From the NCBI GenBank assembly GCA_002331185.1, contig DCYW01000037.1, positions 7,602 through 25,927 of the forward strand: a stretch of 18,326 nucleotides of DNA, read 5' to 3'. Numbering within the stretch: the first letter of the stretch is position 1; every line of letters begins with the position of its first letter. Under the pieces are notes generated by a model. It ran no database searches. It saw only the letters and a program-made list of their open reading frames with translations, and was not told the DNA's origin. The stretch is from Patescibacteria group bacterium UBA2100. GTDB lineage: Bacteria > Patescibacteriota > Minisyncoccia > Phycocordibacterales > UBA2100. Positions 1 to 4,611 of this stretch are shown piece by piece. Made by a program: the position numbers and the translations under genes.

Positions 1-38
1 TTACCATGGATGCGCTCTACCAACTGAGCTATCCCGGC
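1..38 (-). tRNA. tRNA-Thr (GGT), 5' part only, cut by window start
   Basis: Read on the minus strand from 38 down to 1, the sequence gives a 7-nt acceptor strand GCCGGGA, TA, a D-arm GCTC-AGTTGGTA-GAGC, G, then the anticodon stem CATCC and the loop ATGGTAA. The anticodon is therefore GGT (threonine). The 3' half lies outside the window. It follows the YjdF-like gene on the same strand; the 73-nt gap holds an alternating purine/pyrimidine tract directly against the tRNA 5' end. Confidence 0.85.
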
Positions 39-76
39 ATACATACGTATGCACGTACGTACGTCCATACATACGC
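38..76. repeat. alternating pyrimidine/purine tract with direct repeats
   Basis: The decamer CATACATACG occurs at 38-47 and again at 66-75, with (ACGT)x3 at 53-64 between them. Bases 38-64 alternate pyrimidine and purine without a break. The tract abuts the 5' end of tRNA-Thr, where its promoter or leader would be expected. Confidence 0.7.
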
Positions 77-111
77 TGCTGTATCTTACAATGTTTGACT
101 ATGAGCGCAAA

Positions 112-718
112 TCACTTGTTTCTATCTCTGTGCGCAAGGAATCCAACAGCAAGAAGAACTCCTGTCATGTTTGCCAGCAGATCAAGACCTGTATTAAAGT
201 AGCCTCCCACATCAGTTTCCGGAAATGAAAGAACAGCAATAAATTCTACAATCTCATTTAACGCACCCAACCCCATACCGACACCTACTGCAAGCGCATA
301 GCCCAGTGTCTTTGAAGCGCCTTCTTTCCATCGCGGTGCAAGTAAGTGGTGCGCAACGAGTGTCGCAACCGCAAACCCAAAGGCGTGTACTACTTGGTCA
401 TATTTAACAAGCGTTAGTTCTCCATCGGTAAACACACTAATGAGCTGCACACCGTAGAGTACTGTATCACCCACAGGAATACTCCCACCTGCCATATGTG
501 CCAACCCCCAGAGCGAAAGCCCCCCAAAGAATAAGGGGTGAAAATCGAGAAGCAGGTAATGTAGCCACGAGCAACACAAAAAAGATAAGCATCACTCCCA
601 CATACCAAAGAAATTCGTAGTTAGCACTCGCAATATAATAGGTTGTAAACCCTGCGACATACAAAAGTGAGAAAAGAAATATAATCCACTCATGACGTGT
701 AAAATTAAAAAACTTCAT
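112..718 (-). pseudogene. YjdF/DUF2238-like membrane protein, frameshifted
   Basis: This is a multi-pass inner-membrane protein of the YjdF/DUF2238 type, function unknown. The N-terminal part (starting MKFFNFTRHEWII, two hydrophobic segments) reads in one frame from 718; the C-terminal part, with motifs SLWGLAHMAGG, KYDQVVHAFGFAVAT, GLGALNEIVEF and DVGGYFNTGLDLLANM, reads in another frame down to 112. The frames join in a C6 run at 520-525 (G6 in the sense strand); with five bases the product would be a continuous protein of about 201 aa with LILWGLSLWGLAHMAGG across the joint. It is either a real frameshift or phase-variable tract, or a homopolymer sequencing error. The ATG at 718 has AGGA just upstream, overlapping the stop of the 44-aa ORF, so the two are probably translated together. 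Family membership is recognised from memory of the motifs; the frameshift is directly visible. Confidence 0.8.
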
Positions 719-721
719 ATC

Positions 722-856
722 CTATGTTATAAGACCCAAAAGTCCACCAATGAACGTTATAAAAAGTGTAAATAGTGAAATAAGAAACTGCAAAAATAGT
801 GCAAATGTATTCAATATCAATGCAATAATATCGTTAAGGAAGGTTGAGATATTCAT
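722..856 (-). CDS. 44-aa hydrophobic membrane microprotein
   Basis: The ORF begins MNISTFLNDIIALILN and ends GGLLGLIT. After the first nine residues it is almost wholly hydrophobic (Leu, Ile, Phe), consistent with one long or two short membrane helices. I do not recognise a family. Its stop (724-722) lies three bases before the ATG of the YjdF-like gene and shares that gene's AGGA ribosome-binding site, so the two form a tight unit. A TGTTATTAT extended -10 (863-871) ends six bases before the ATG, implying a leaderless start. It could be a leader peptide or a small partner of the membrane protein. Confidence is moderate because the ORF is short and has no recognisable homologue. Confidence 0.55.
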   Translation of the reverse strand: MNISTFLNDIIALILNTFALFLQFLISLFTLFITFIGGLLGLIT

Positions 857-862
857 ATGTAA

Positions 863-871
863 ATAATAACA
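863..871 (-). promoter_or_regulatory. extended -10 promoter for the 44-aa/YjdF-like unit
   Basis: On the minus strand the sequence is TGTTATTAT, a TGn-extended -10 box. Only six bases separate it from the ATG at 856, so transcription would start at or next to the start codon. No clear -35 box is visible. Confidence 0.45.
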
Positions 872-907
872 TGCTGTGACACGCTTCCGTGAATGCTTAT
901 ATAAGGC

Positions 908-913
908 TATACT
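908..913 (+). promoter_or_regulatory. -10 box TATACT before the 91-aa gene
   Basis: TATACT ends nine bases before the ATG at 923; the predicted transcript start leaves a leader of only 0-3 nt. The -35 region (around TTCCGT, 885-890) is weak. Confidence 0.4.
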
Positions 914-922
914 GTACCTATC

Positions 923-1198
923 ATGCCAGAAAAAACCCCTTCAATACATGAATGGCCAGTACAAGTTGGCGATTACGTACAATTTGGAGAACTATCACAA
1001 GAACAAAAAGACCTATTAATGCCCGCATTTGACCCTGCTATTGTTTGTACAGTGGTAAAAATTCGCTCTGCTGATACAGAAGGCCCTTCGGTGCTTTATG
1101 TAGTGCCTGGCACACTTTCTAGTGTTGAAATAGAAAAGAATGTATCTAACTCAATACCTGTATCGATTAGACACTTAAAACCACTCCGAGCTAACTAA
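923..1198 (+). CDS. 91-aa hypothetical protein
   Basis: I do not recognise this protein. It is a soluble 91-residue product with no signal peptide or membrane segment. The middle (VQVGDYVQFGELS, then IVCTVVKIRS, then VLYVVPGTLSSVE) suggests a small beta-rich fold, perhaps SH3-like, and the C-terminus ends in a short basic stretch (RHLKPLRAN). It is flanked by a -10 box nine bases upstream and by the promoter of the next gene 5 bp downstream, so it is probably its own unit with a near-leaderless mRNA. Codon use looks like that of its neighbours. The ORF is judged real from its promoter, its orientation and the absence of a competing frame; the function is unknown. Confidence 0.6.
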   Translation: MPEKTPSIHEWPVQVGDYVQFGELSQEQKDLLMPAFDPAIVCTVVKIRSADTEGPSVLYVVPGTLSSVEIEKNVSNSIPVSIRHLKPLRAN

Positions 1199-1203
1199 CC
1201 TAT

Positions 1204-1231
1204 TTGACCAAACGCAATATATGTGGATACT
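1204..1231 (+). promoter_or_regulatory. promoter TTGACC-N16-GATACT, leaderless
   Basis: The -35 box TTGACC (1204-1209) and -10 box GATACT (1226-1231) have a 16-bp spacer. The -10 box ends six bases before the ATG at 1238. The alternative ATG at 1223 lies inside the promoter, so it is not the likely start. Confidence 0.65.
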
Positions 1232-1237
1232 TGTCAA

Positions 1238-2497
1238 ATGGCAGAGAAAGATGCAGACGTCATAATCGTCGGGGGAGGCGCATCAGGCATGATGTGTGCG
1301 GGTATTATTGCTGCTAAAGGTAAGCAAGTATTGATTCTTGAGAAAAATAAAGAACTCGGGAAAAAACTTTCTATAAGTGGTGGTGGACGCTGTAACATAA
1401 CGAATGCCGAGCTTGACGTACGCGAGTTTCTAAAAAACTTTCCAGAGTCTAGTAAATTCCTCTTCTCCCCTTTCTCACAGTTCTCAGTTAAAGAAACATT
1501 TACCTTTTTTGAAAAACGTGGACTTCCACTTGTAATCGAAGCACGTAAACGCGTCTTTCCTAAATCACAAAACGCGTCTGACGTAGTAGATGTGCTCAAA
1601 AAAGGAATCGAGAACTCGAACACGCGGATATTTACTGGCACACCCATTCGCTCGATTACGCACGAAGACGGTATCGTAACTGGTGTTATTACAAAGGGTG
1701 GTAAGGCGTATAAAGCTCCATACGTGGTACTGGCAGTTGGTGGCGCGGCGGCGCCCGAAACTGGTTCAAACGGTGATGGCTTCCGTATGCTGCGGGAGAT
1801 AGAACATACTGTTGCAGATTCAAACCCTAATATCGTACCTCTCAAGGTAAACGAGAAATGGGTGCACAAACTCTCGGGAACTACCTGTTCCTTTATGGAA
1901 ATCCGATTTAGTCAAAACGGTAAAACTAAAATAAAAAAGAAAGGAAAAATACTGTTTACTCACTTTGGCATCTCTGGCCCACTAGTACTCAATACGTCTT
2001 TCGAAGTAAGTAAGCTGCTGGAAAAAGGACCGGTGCATGCAGAAATTAATCTCTTCCCCGACACAAACGAAGGTGACCTTGATAAACGTGTGGTAAAACT
2101 CTTCGACAAAAATAAGAACAAAAAGCTTCGCAACGTACTTCCTGAGCTACTTCAAAAAAGTTTGGCCCACGCTGTTATCTTTTTAGCCAACCCAGCGCTA
2201 GGTGAAGTGAGTGTGCATTCGATATCAAAAGAAGAAAGAAAGAAGCTTGTAAAAACAATGCAGTCACTTGGCTTTATGATTGCAGGAACCATGGGGCTCG
2301 ACCGAGCAGTTATTGCCGACGGCGGTGTAGCACTTGAAGAAGTAGACTTCTCTAACATGACATCAAGAAAATTTCCTAATCTCTATCTTCTTGGAGACAT
2401 ACTGCACATAAACCGACCGTCTGGAGGGTTTTCACTGCAGCTTTGCTGGACTACGGCATGGGTTGCCGCTCAAGACATACTAAAACGGCTGGTTTAG
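1238..2497 (+). CDS. BaiN/HI0933 (YhiN)-family FAD-dependent oxidoreductase
   Basis: A flavoprotein of about 419 aa belonging to the HI0933/YhiN/BaiN family. The N-terminus has a Rossmann FAD-binding motif DVIIVGGGASGMMCAG, followed by the family hallmark LGKKLSISGGGRCNITN (about residues 40-57), a second conserved block YVVLAVGGAAAPETGSNGDG, the segment LFTHFGISGPLVLN, and a C-terminal FAD-contact block NLYLLGDILHINRPSGGFSLQ. The length is normal for the family. The physiological substrate of most members is unknown; BaiN acts on bile-acid intermediates in gut clostridia, which should not be assumed here. I chose the ATG at 1238 rather than 1223 because the longer start falls inside the promoter and the family usually begins just before the GxGxxG motif. 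It lies 40 bp downstream of the 91-aa gene and 38 bp upstream of tRNA-Asp; no separate terminator is visible between it and the tRNA. Confidence 0.9.
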   Translation: MAEKDADVIIVGGGASGMMCAGIIAAKGKQVLILEKNKELGKKLSISGGGRCNITNAELDVREFLKNFPESSKFLFSPFSQFSVKETFTFFEKRGLPLVIEARKRVFPKSQNASDVVDVLKKGIENSNTRIFTGTPIRSITHEDGIVTGVITKGGKAYKAPYVVLAVGGAAAPETGSNGDGFRMLREIEHTVADSNPNIVPLKVNEKWVHKLSGTTCSFMEIRFSQNGKTKIKKKGKILFTHFGISGPLVLNTSFEVSKLLEKGPVHAEINLFPDTNEGDLDKRVVKLFDKNKNKKLRNVLPELLQKSLAHAVIFLANPALGEVSVHSISKEERKKLVKTMQSLGFMIAGTMGLDRAVIADGGVALEEVDFSNMTSRKFPNLYLLGDILHINRPSGGFSLQLCWTTAWVAAQDILKRLV

Positions 2498-2516
2498 TGG
2501 AAATATTCAAATATCC

Positions 2517-2525
2517 TGCTAGAAT
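2517..2525 (+). promoter_or_regulatory. extended -10 promoter for tRNA-Asp
   Basis: TGCTAGAAT fits a TGn-extended -10 box. It ends ten bases before the tRNA 5' end, so the precursor would have a leader of only about 3-4 nt. Confidence 0.5.
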
Positions 2526-2535
2526 AGCCTCTGTT

Positions 2536-2609
2536 GCGGACGTAGCTCAACTGGTTAGAGCACCCGCCTGTCACGCGGGAGGTTGAGGGTTCAAGTCCCT
2601 TCGTTCGCG
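2536..2609 (+). tRNA. tRNA-Asp (GTC)
   Basis: A full cloverleaf can be drawn: acceptor GCGGACG / CGTTCGC (one G-T pair), D-arm GCTC-AACTGGTTA-GAGC, anticodon stem CCCGC / GCGGG around loop CTGTCAC (anticodon GTC at 2570-2572), variable loop AGGTT, T-arm GAGGG-TTCAAGT-CCCTT, discriminator G73. CCA is not encoded. G73 and the GTC anticodon both fit aspartate. A strong hairpin terminator follows at once. Confidence 0.95.
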
Positions 2610-2612
2610 CAA

Positions 2613-2659
2613 TAAAACAATAGAGTCTGATGCGCGTAGCATTAGACTCTTTTGTTTTA
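2613..2659 (+). terminator. hairpin terminator after tRNA-Asp
   Basis: The arms 2613-2633 and 2639-2659 pair over 21 positions with one mismatch and one G-T pair; the loop is five bases. The right arm ends in a T-rich stretch (CTTTTGTTTTA) and the left arm is A-rich, so it could work in both directions. Confidence 0.75.
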
Positions 2660-2668
2660 CAATGAACT

Positions 2669-2804
2669 GGGACTTGAAAGACGGAGGCGGTATCCAAGAT
2701 GCTGAGCTTGTCGAAGCATGCTTGTCGCCGAGTCAGGGTCGCGAGCTGCAGAAAATTAAGGAGTAAAACGACTATAATTTTCGCAGACTCCTGACCAAGT
2801 CCCT
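2669..2804. repeat. nested inverted repeats and tRNA-3'-end-like sequence in the tRNA-Asp/grpB spacer
   Basis: Nested arms pair outward to inward: GGGACTTG (2669-2676) with CAAGTCCC (2796-2803), GTCAGG (2732-2737) with CCTGAC (2790-2795), and CTGCAGAAAATTA (2746-2758) with TAATTTTCGCAG (2775-2786). The right end, CAAGTCCCTTCGTT, repeats the T-arm and 3' acceptor of tRNA-Asp (2592-2605). Inside, CTGAGCTTGTCGAAG (2702-2716) is followed by a second GCTTGTCG (2720-2727). No gene is visible here; it could be a structured RNA, a small mobile repeat or a decayed integration site. Confidence 0.5.
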
Positions 2805-2825
2805 TCGTTTTCATTATCCAACAAA

Positions 2826-2834
2826 TGATATACT
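2826..2834 (+). promoter_or_regulatory. extended -10 promoter for the GrpB gene
   Basis: TGATATACT is a TGn-extended -10 box that ends six bases before the ATG at 2841, predicting a leaderless mRNA. Confidence 0.5.
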
Positions 2835-2840
2835 TGAAGA

Positions 2841-3362
2841 ATGATTAGCTTGAAAAGAGGCACTGTAAAATTACAACCTTACGATCCTAAGTGGCAAAAG
2901 ATTTTTGAAAAAGAAAAGAACTATTACTTGACGCTCTTGGAAATAAGGTCGTTGCCATTCAGCATATTGGAAGTACCTCAGTTCCAGGGCTTACTGAAAA
3001 GCCAATCATCGATCTATCACTTGGTATACAGCGATTCAAAGATGTGGGGAAAACTGACGAGTATCCTTAGGAAGTTAGGATACAAGTTTGATCGTAAGCT
3101 CCAGCATCGACAGTTTTTTGCAAAGGGACCCAATTCAAAAAGAACTCACTATCTTCATGTGATGCGGTACAATGGTGCAAAGTGGAAAAGTGACAGGTTG
3201 TTTAGAGAATACCTTAGATCTCACCCAAAACGACTTCATACATATGCAAACTTAAAAAAGGAGCTTGCAAGCCAGTTCCCTGCCGAGCGACAGAAATACT
3301 CTGATGGGAAAGATGCGTTTATAAAAGAAACCTTGAAGCTAGCTTCAAAAAGTAAATTTTAA
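2841..3362 (+). pseudogene. GrpB/UPF0157-family protein with two compensating frameshifts
   Basis: A GrpB-like protein, a member of the nucleotidyltransferase-like UPF0157 family of unclear function. The ends read in one frame: KLQPYDPKWQKIFEKEK at the start, and KLGYKFDRKLQHRQFFAKGP, THYLHVM, FREYLRSHP and KDAFIKETLK at the end. The family's central block, AIQHIGSTSVPGLTEKPIID, is present only in another frame between about 2915 and 3049. Restoring one A in the run 2914-2917 and removing one base from the G4A4 stretch 3046-3053 gives a continuous family-like product of normal length, about 173 aa. The single-frame ORF therefore hides a scrambled middle lacking the HIGSTSVPG motif. It is either a real pseudogene or the result of two homopolymer sequencing errors. 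It is transcribed alone, between a promoter at 2826-2834 and the terminator at 3390-3432. Confidence 0.8.
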
Positions 3363-3389
3363 ACCTACATCGCCCACCAACGATGTATT

Positions 3390-3432
3390 CTCAAAACAAA
3401 AAACGTCCCAATGGGACGTTTTTTGTTTTGAG
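3390..3432. terminator. bidirectional terminator between GrpB and the histone-like gene
   Basis: A perfect 20-bp stem (3390-3409 with 3413-3432) has a three-base loop, a GC core ACGTCCC / GGGACGT, and A/T runs on either side, so it can end transcription from both convergent genes. A smaller 7-bp hairpin, TACATCG / CGATGTA, lies just before it at 3366-3387. Confidence 0.85.
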
Positions 3433-3440
3433 TACACTGC

Positions 3441-3671
3441 CTATCGCTTGCGGCGTGTAGTCTTTTTCTTTGCCGCAGTTTTCTTTCTAGCAGCTGGCTT
3501 TCGCTTTACCGCTTTCTTTTTTGCTGCAGGCTTTCGCTTAGCCACCTTTTTCTTTGCAGCTGGCTTTCGCTTTGCTGTTGTCTTCTTCTTAACAGCTTTA
3601 CGAACTACTTTCTTCTTAGCAGCTGGCTTTCGCTTTGCGACTTTTCTTTTTGCAGTTTTTTTTGTTGCCAT
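3441..3671 (-). CDS. lysine-rich histone-H1-like DNA-binding protein
   Basis: A 76-aa product with 31 Lys and 10 Arg by my count and no Asp or Glu. It is built from a repeat KRKPAAKKK, three times exactly plus once as KRKPAARKK, linked by Val/Thr/Ala-rich steps. This is the composition of bacterial H1-like proteins and of the tails of some HU proteins, which bind and compact DNA without sequence specificity; there is no folded HU domain here. The start is the ATG at 3671 (MATKKTAKRK); the open frame extends upstream to 3767, but that stretch covers the promoter. A TATAAT box (3714-3719) predicts a leader of about 35 nt. It diverges from the winged-helix gene at 3818 and ends at a shared terminator. 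Nucleoid or RNA condensation is inferred from composition only. Confidence 0.8.
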   Translation of the reverse strand: MATKKTAKRKVAKRKPAAKKKVVRKAVKKKTTAKRKPAAKKKVAKRKPAAKKKAVKRKPAARKKTAAKKKTTRRKR

Positions 3672-3713
3672 AAAATAATGGTTGTGGAGTTGTAATGTAC
3701 TCGACCTCCCTAA

Positions 3714-3719
3714 ATTATA
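3714..3719 (-). promoter_or_regulatory. -10 box TATAAT for the histone-like gene
   Basis: A perfect TATAAT on the minus strand, about 42 bases before the ATG at 3671. No consensus -35 box is seen; instead a 9-bp direct repeat ATACAACAT (3732-3740 and 3745-3753) covers that region and may bind an activator or repressor. Confidence 0.55.
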
Positions 3720-3731
3720 CCGTGTAAAAAA

Positions 3732-3753
3732 ATACAACATGCATATACAACAT
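3732..3753. promoter_or_regulatory. direct repeat ATACAACAT x2 upstream of the histone-like promoter
   Basis: The two 9-bp copies start 13 bp apart and flank a GCAT step, covering the -20 to -40 region of the histone-like promoter. This is a candidate protein-binding site; no known regulator is matched. Confidence 0.35.
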
Positions 3754-3782
3754 AAAAGTGTGTACAAGTGTGAATATCTTTC

Positions 3783-3810
3783 ATTATTACATTACATGTA
3801 ATGCTATAAT
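3783..3810. promoter_or_regulatory. 28-bp dyad over the extended -10 of the winged-helix gene
   Basis: The left half ATTATTACATTACA (3783-3796) and right half TGTAATGCTATAAT (3797-3810) are reverse complements at 12 of 14 positions; the core ATTACATGTAAT is a perfect 12-bp palindrome. The right half contains the extended -10 TGCTATAAT (3802-3810), which ends seven bases before the ATG at 3818. A bound dimer would block RNA polymerase, so autorepression by the encoded winged-helix protein is the obvious inference. Confidence 0.6.
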
Positions 3811-3817
3811 AAAAGAT

Positions 3818-4093
3818 ATGCATGTACGAACTATTCAAACCCTTGAGATCATAATGAAGGGCGCCGCAAATAAGAAGCGTATAGCTATCATTAGCCTTCT
3901 CTCTCGACAAAATGATCTAGATGTTGAGCTTATAGCTGAAAAATTAAACATTAGTTACCCATCAGCTGCAGCACACTTACAAAAAATGCATGCGGCTGAC
4001 ATTGTGAGTAAAGAAGATGATGGGTATTTTGTTCTACATCGTCTTACAACTCGCGGTAAACAACTCAACTCTCTATTTCGTCGTTTGTGTTAA
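3818..4093 (+). CDS. ArsR-like winged helix-turn-helix regulator
   Basis: A small (91-aa) DNA-binding protein. Residues 1-30 (TIQTLEIIMKGAANKKRIAII) resemble the first helices of ArsR-type repressors, where a short helix precedes the conserved R-x-x-I-L core. Residues about 35-57 (DVELIAEKLNISYPSAAAHL) form the helix-turn-helix, with the recognition helix around SYPSAAAHLQKM. Residues about 62-75 (DIVSKEDDGYFVLHRLT) would be the beta-wing. There are no Cys pairs like those of metal-sensing ArsR proteins; the only Cys is the last residue. The ATG at 3818 is chosen because the -10 box ends seven bases upstream; the open frame from 3758 runs through the promoter. It is divergent from the histone-like gene, so it may control that gene as well as itself. 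Confidence 0.8.
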   Translation: MHVRTIQTLEIIMKGAANKKRIAIISLLSRQNDLDVELIAEKLNISYPSAAAHLQKMHAADIVSKEDDGYFVLHRLTTRGKQLNSLFRRLC

Positions 4094-4130
4094 CAAAAAA
4101 ACAGGTGCCAGTGACACCTGTTTTCTTTTT
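4094..4130. terminator. bidirectional terminator between the regulator and tRNA-Met
   Basis: AACAGGTG (4100-4107) pairs with CACCTGTT (4115-4122), with a seven-base loop. An A run precedes the stem and TTCTTTTT follows it, so it can serve both the plus-strand regulator and the minus-strand tRNA. Confidence 0.75.
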
Positions 4131-4138
4131 GCTTTTAG

Positions 4139-4212
4139 TGTCGGGGGGCAGAATTGAACTGCCGACCTTAGGTTTATGAGTCCTACGCTCTAACCAACTG
4201 AGCTACCCCGAC
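4139..4212 (-). tRNA. tRNA-Met (CAT), elongator type
   Basis: The minus strand gives acceptor GTCGGGG / CCCCGAC, D-arm GCTC-AGTTGGTTA-GAGC, anticodon arm TAGGA-CTCATAA-ACCTA (anticodon CAT at 4176-4178, one A-A mismatch at the loop end), variable loop AGGTC, T-arm GGCAG-TTCAATT-CTGCC and discriminator A. The G1-C72 pair and the lack of three G-C pairs in the anticodon stem rule out an initiator. A CAT anticodon can also be tRNA-Ile with a modified C34; sequence alone does not separate the two with certainty. CCA is not encoded. Confidence 0.9.
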
Positions 4213-4220
4213 ATAACCGT

Positions 4221-4304
4221 TATCGAATTGTACTACGACCTTACCAAGAGACTATTGCATGAGTCCCTGCCGCAGTAGCCTAACCAACTGAGCTACCCCG
4301 ACAT
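4221..4304 (-). pseudogene. decayed copy of the tRNA-Met gene
   Basis: Bases 4280-4305 repeat 4190-4215 exactly (26 bp), covering the first 22 or so tRNA positions. Further matches follow in order: ATGAGTCC (4259-4266) equals the anticodon region of the intact gene, and GAATTGTACTACGACCTTA (4225-4243) resembles its T-arm to variable loop. Extra bases between the D-arm and anticodon arm, a broken D-stem (GCTC against GGCT) and no 3' acceptor strand mean it cannot fold as a tRNA. It is a degenerate tandem duplicate. Confidence 0.75.
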
Positions 4305-4353
4305 ATTTGATTAACGATTTGGGAAGAATAGCAATTTATTAGCATTCTTTCAA

Positions 4354-4383
4354 TGAAAAAGAGCGCAAAAGCGCTTTTTTTCA
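4354..4383. terminator. terminator at the left edge of the GC-rich island
   Basis: AGCGC (4362-4366) pairs with GCGCT (4371-4375) around AAAA. TGAAAAAG on the left and TTTTTTTCA on the right extend the stem almost perfectly and provide U-runs for either strand. It overlaps the left terminal inverted repeat of the island (4377-4390). Confidence 0.7.
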
Positions 4384-4571
4384 TACTTGTTGAACAAAAG
4401 CGCCTCTATTGGCGTCAGCTCACTAAACTCTCCGCCAGCCGCCGGATCGCTAAGTGGCTCCTGCCCGAACTCGCCCGTCTTCGCTCCAAGGTCACTCCGG
4501 CATAGCTCCGCCTTGCAATTCCGGCCGCGAGGCAATCAATTACCTCGCTCCCTTCGCACAAGTATGAAAAA
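4377..4571. mobile_element. GC-rich 195-bp island with 14-bp terminal inverted repeats (MITE-like or ncRNA)
   Basis: TTTTTCATACTTGT (4377-4390) and ACAAGTATGAAAAA (4558-4571) are perfect inverted repeats. The interior is about 60% G+C by my count (101 of 168 bases in 4391-4558), clearly richer than its surroundings. Both ends overlap hairpin terminators. Inside, GCGAGG (4524-4550 region) makes a short hairpin around TAATTGATT. Open frames exist on both strands but look like composition artefacts. No transposase is present, so it would be a non-autonomous element, or alternatively a structured RNA gene. No target-site duplication is evident beyond the terminal repeats. Confidence 0.5.
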
Positions 4572-4606
4572 TACACCTACAGGAAAACCCATAGGTGTAT
4601 TTTTCA
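4565..4606. terminator. bidirectional terminator after initiator tRNA
   Basis: TGAAAAATACACCTA (4565-4579) and TAGGTGTATTTTTCA (4592-4606) form a perfect 15-bp stem with a 12-base loop, with A and T runs built into the stem. It lies just downstream of the initiator tRNA on the minus strand and overlaps the right terminal repeat of the GC-rich island. Confidence 0.8.
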
Positions 4607-4611
4607 GCTTG

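Noticed and set aside
1223..1237. Five-residue longer start of the flavoprotein (MDTCQ)
   Set aside because: The extension lies within the -10 region of a good promoter, so the ATG at 1238 fits better.
2494..2814. Minus-strand ORF of 106 aa with a segment KGLEPSTSRVTGGCSNQL
   Set aside because: It is the antisense translation of tRNA-Asp and its spacer, a well-known false protein pattern; the tRNA and terminator explain it.
3448..3678. Plus-strand 76-aa ORF rich in Phe and Ala, looking like a membrane protein
   Set aside because: It is the antisense of the lysine-rich repeat gene (Lys codons read as Phe).
4391..4557. SRP 4.5S RNA, tmRNA, RNase P RNA or 6S RNA in the GC-rich island
   Set aside because: No hallmark motif of these RNAs, such as the SRP GGAAG-type loop with its flanking conserved bases, could be recognised.
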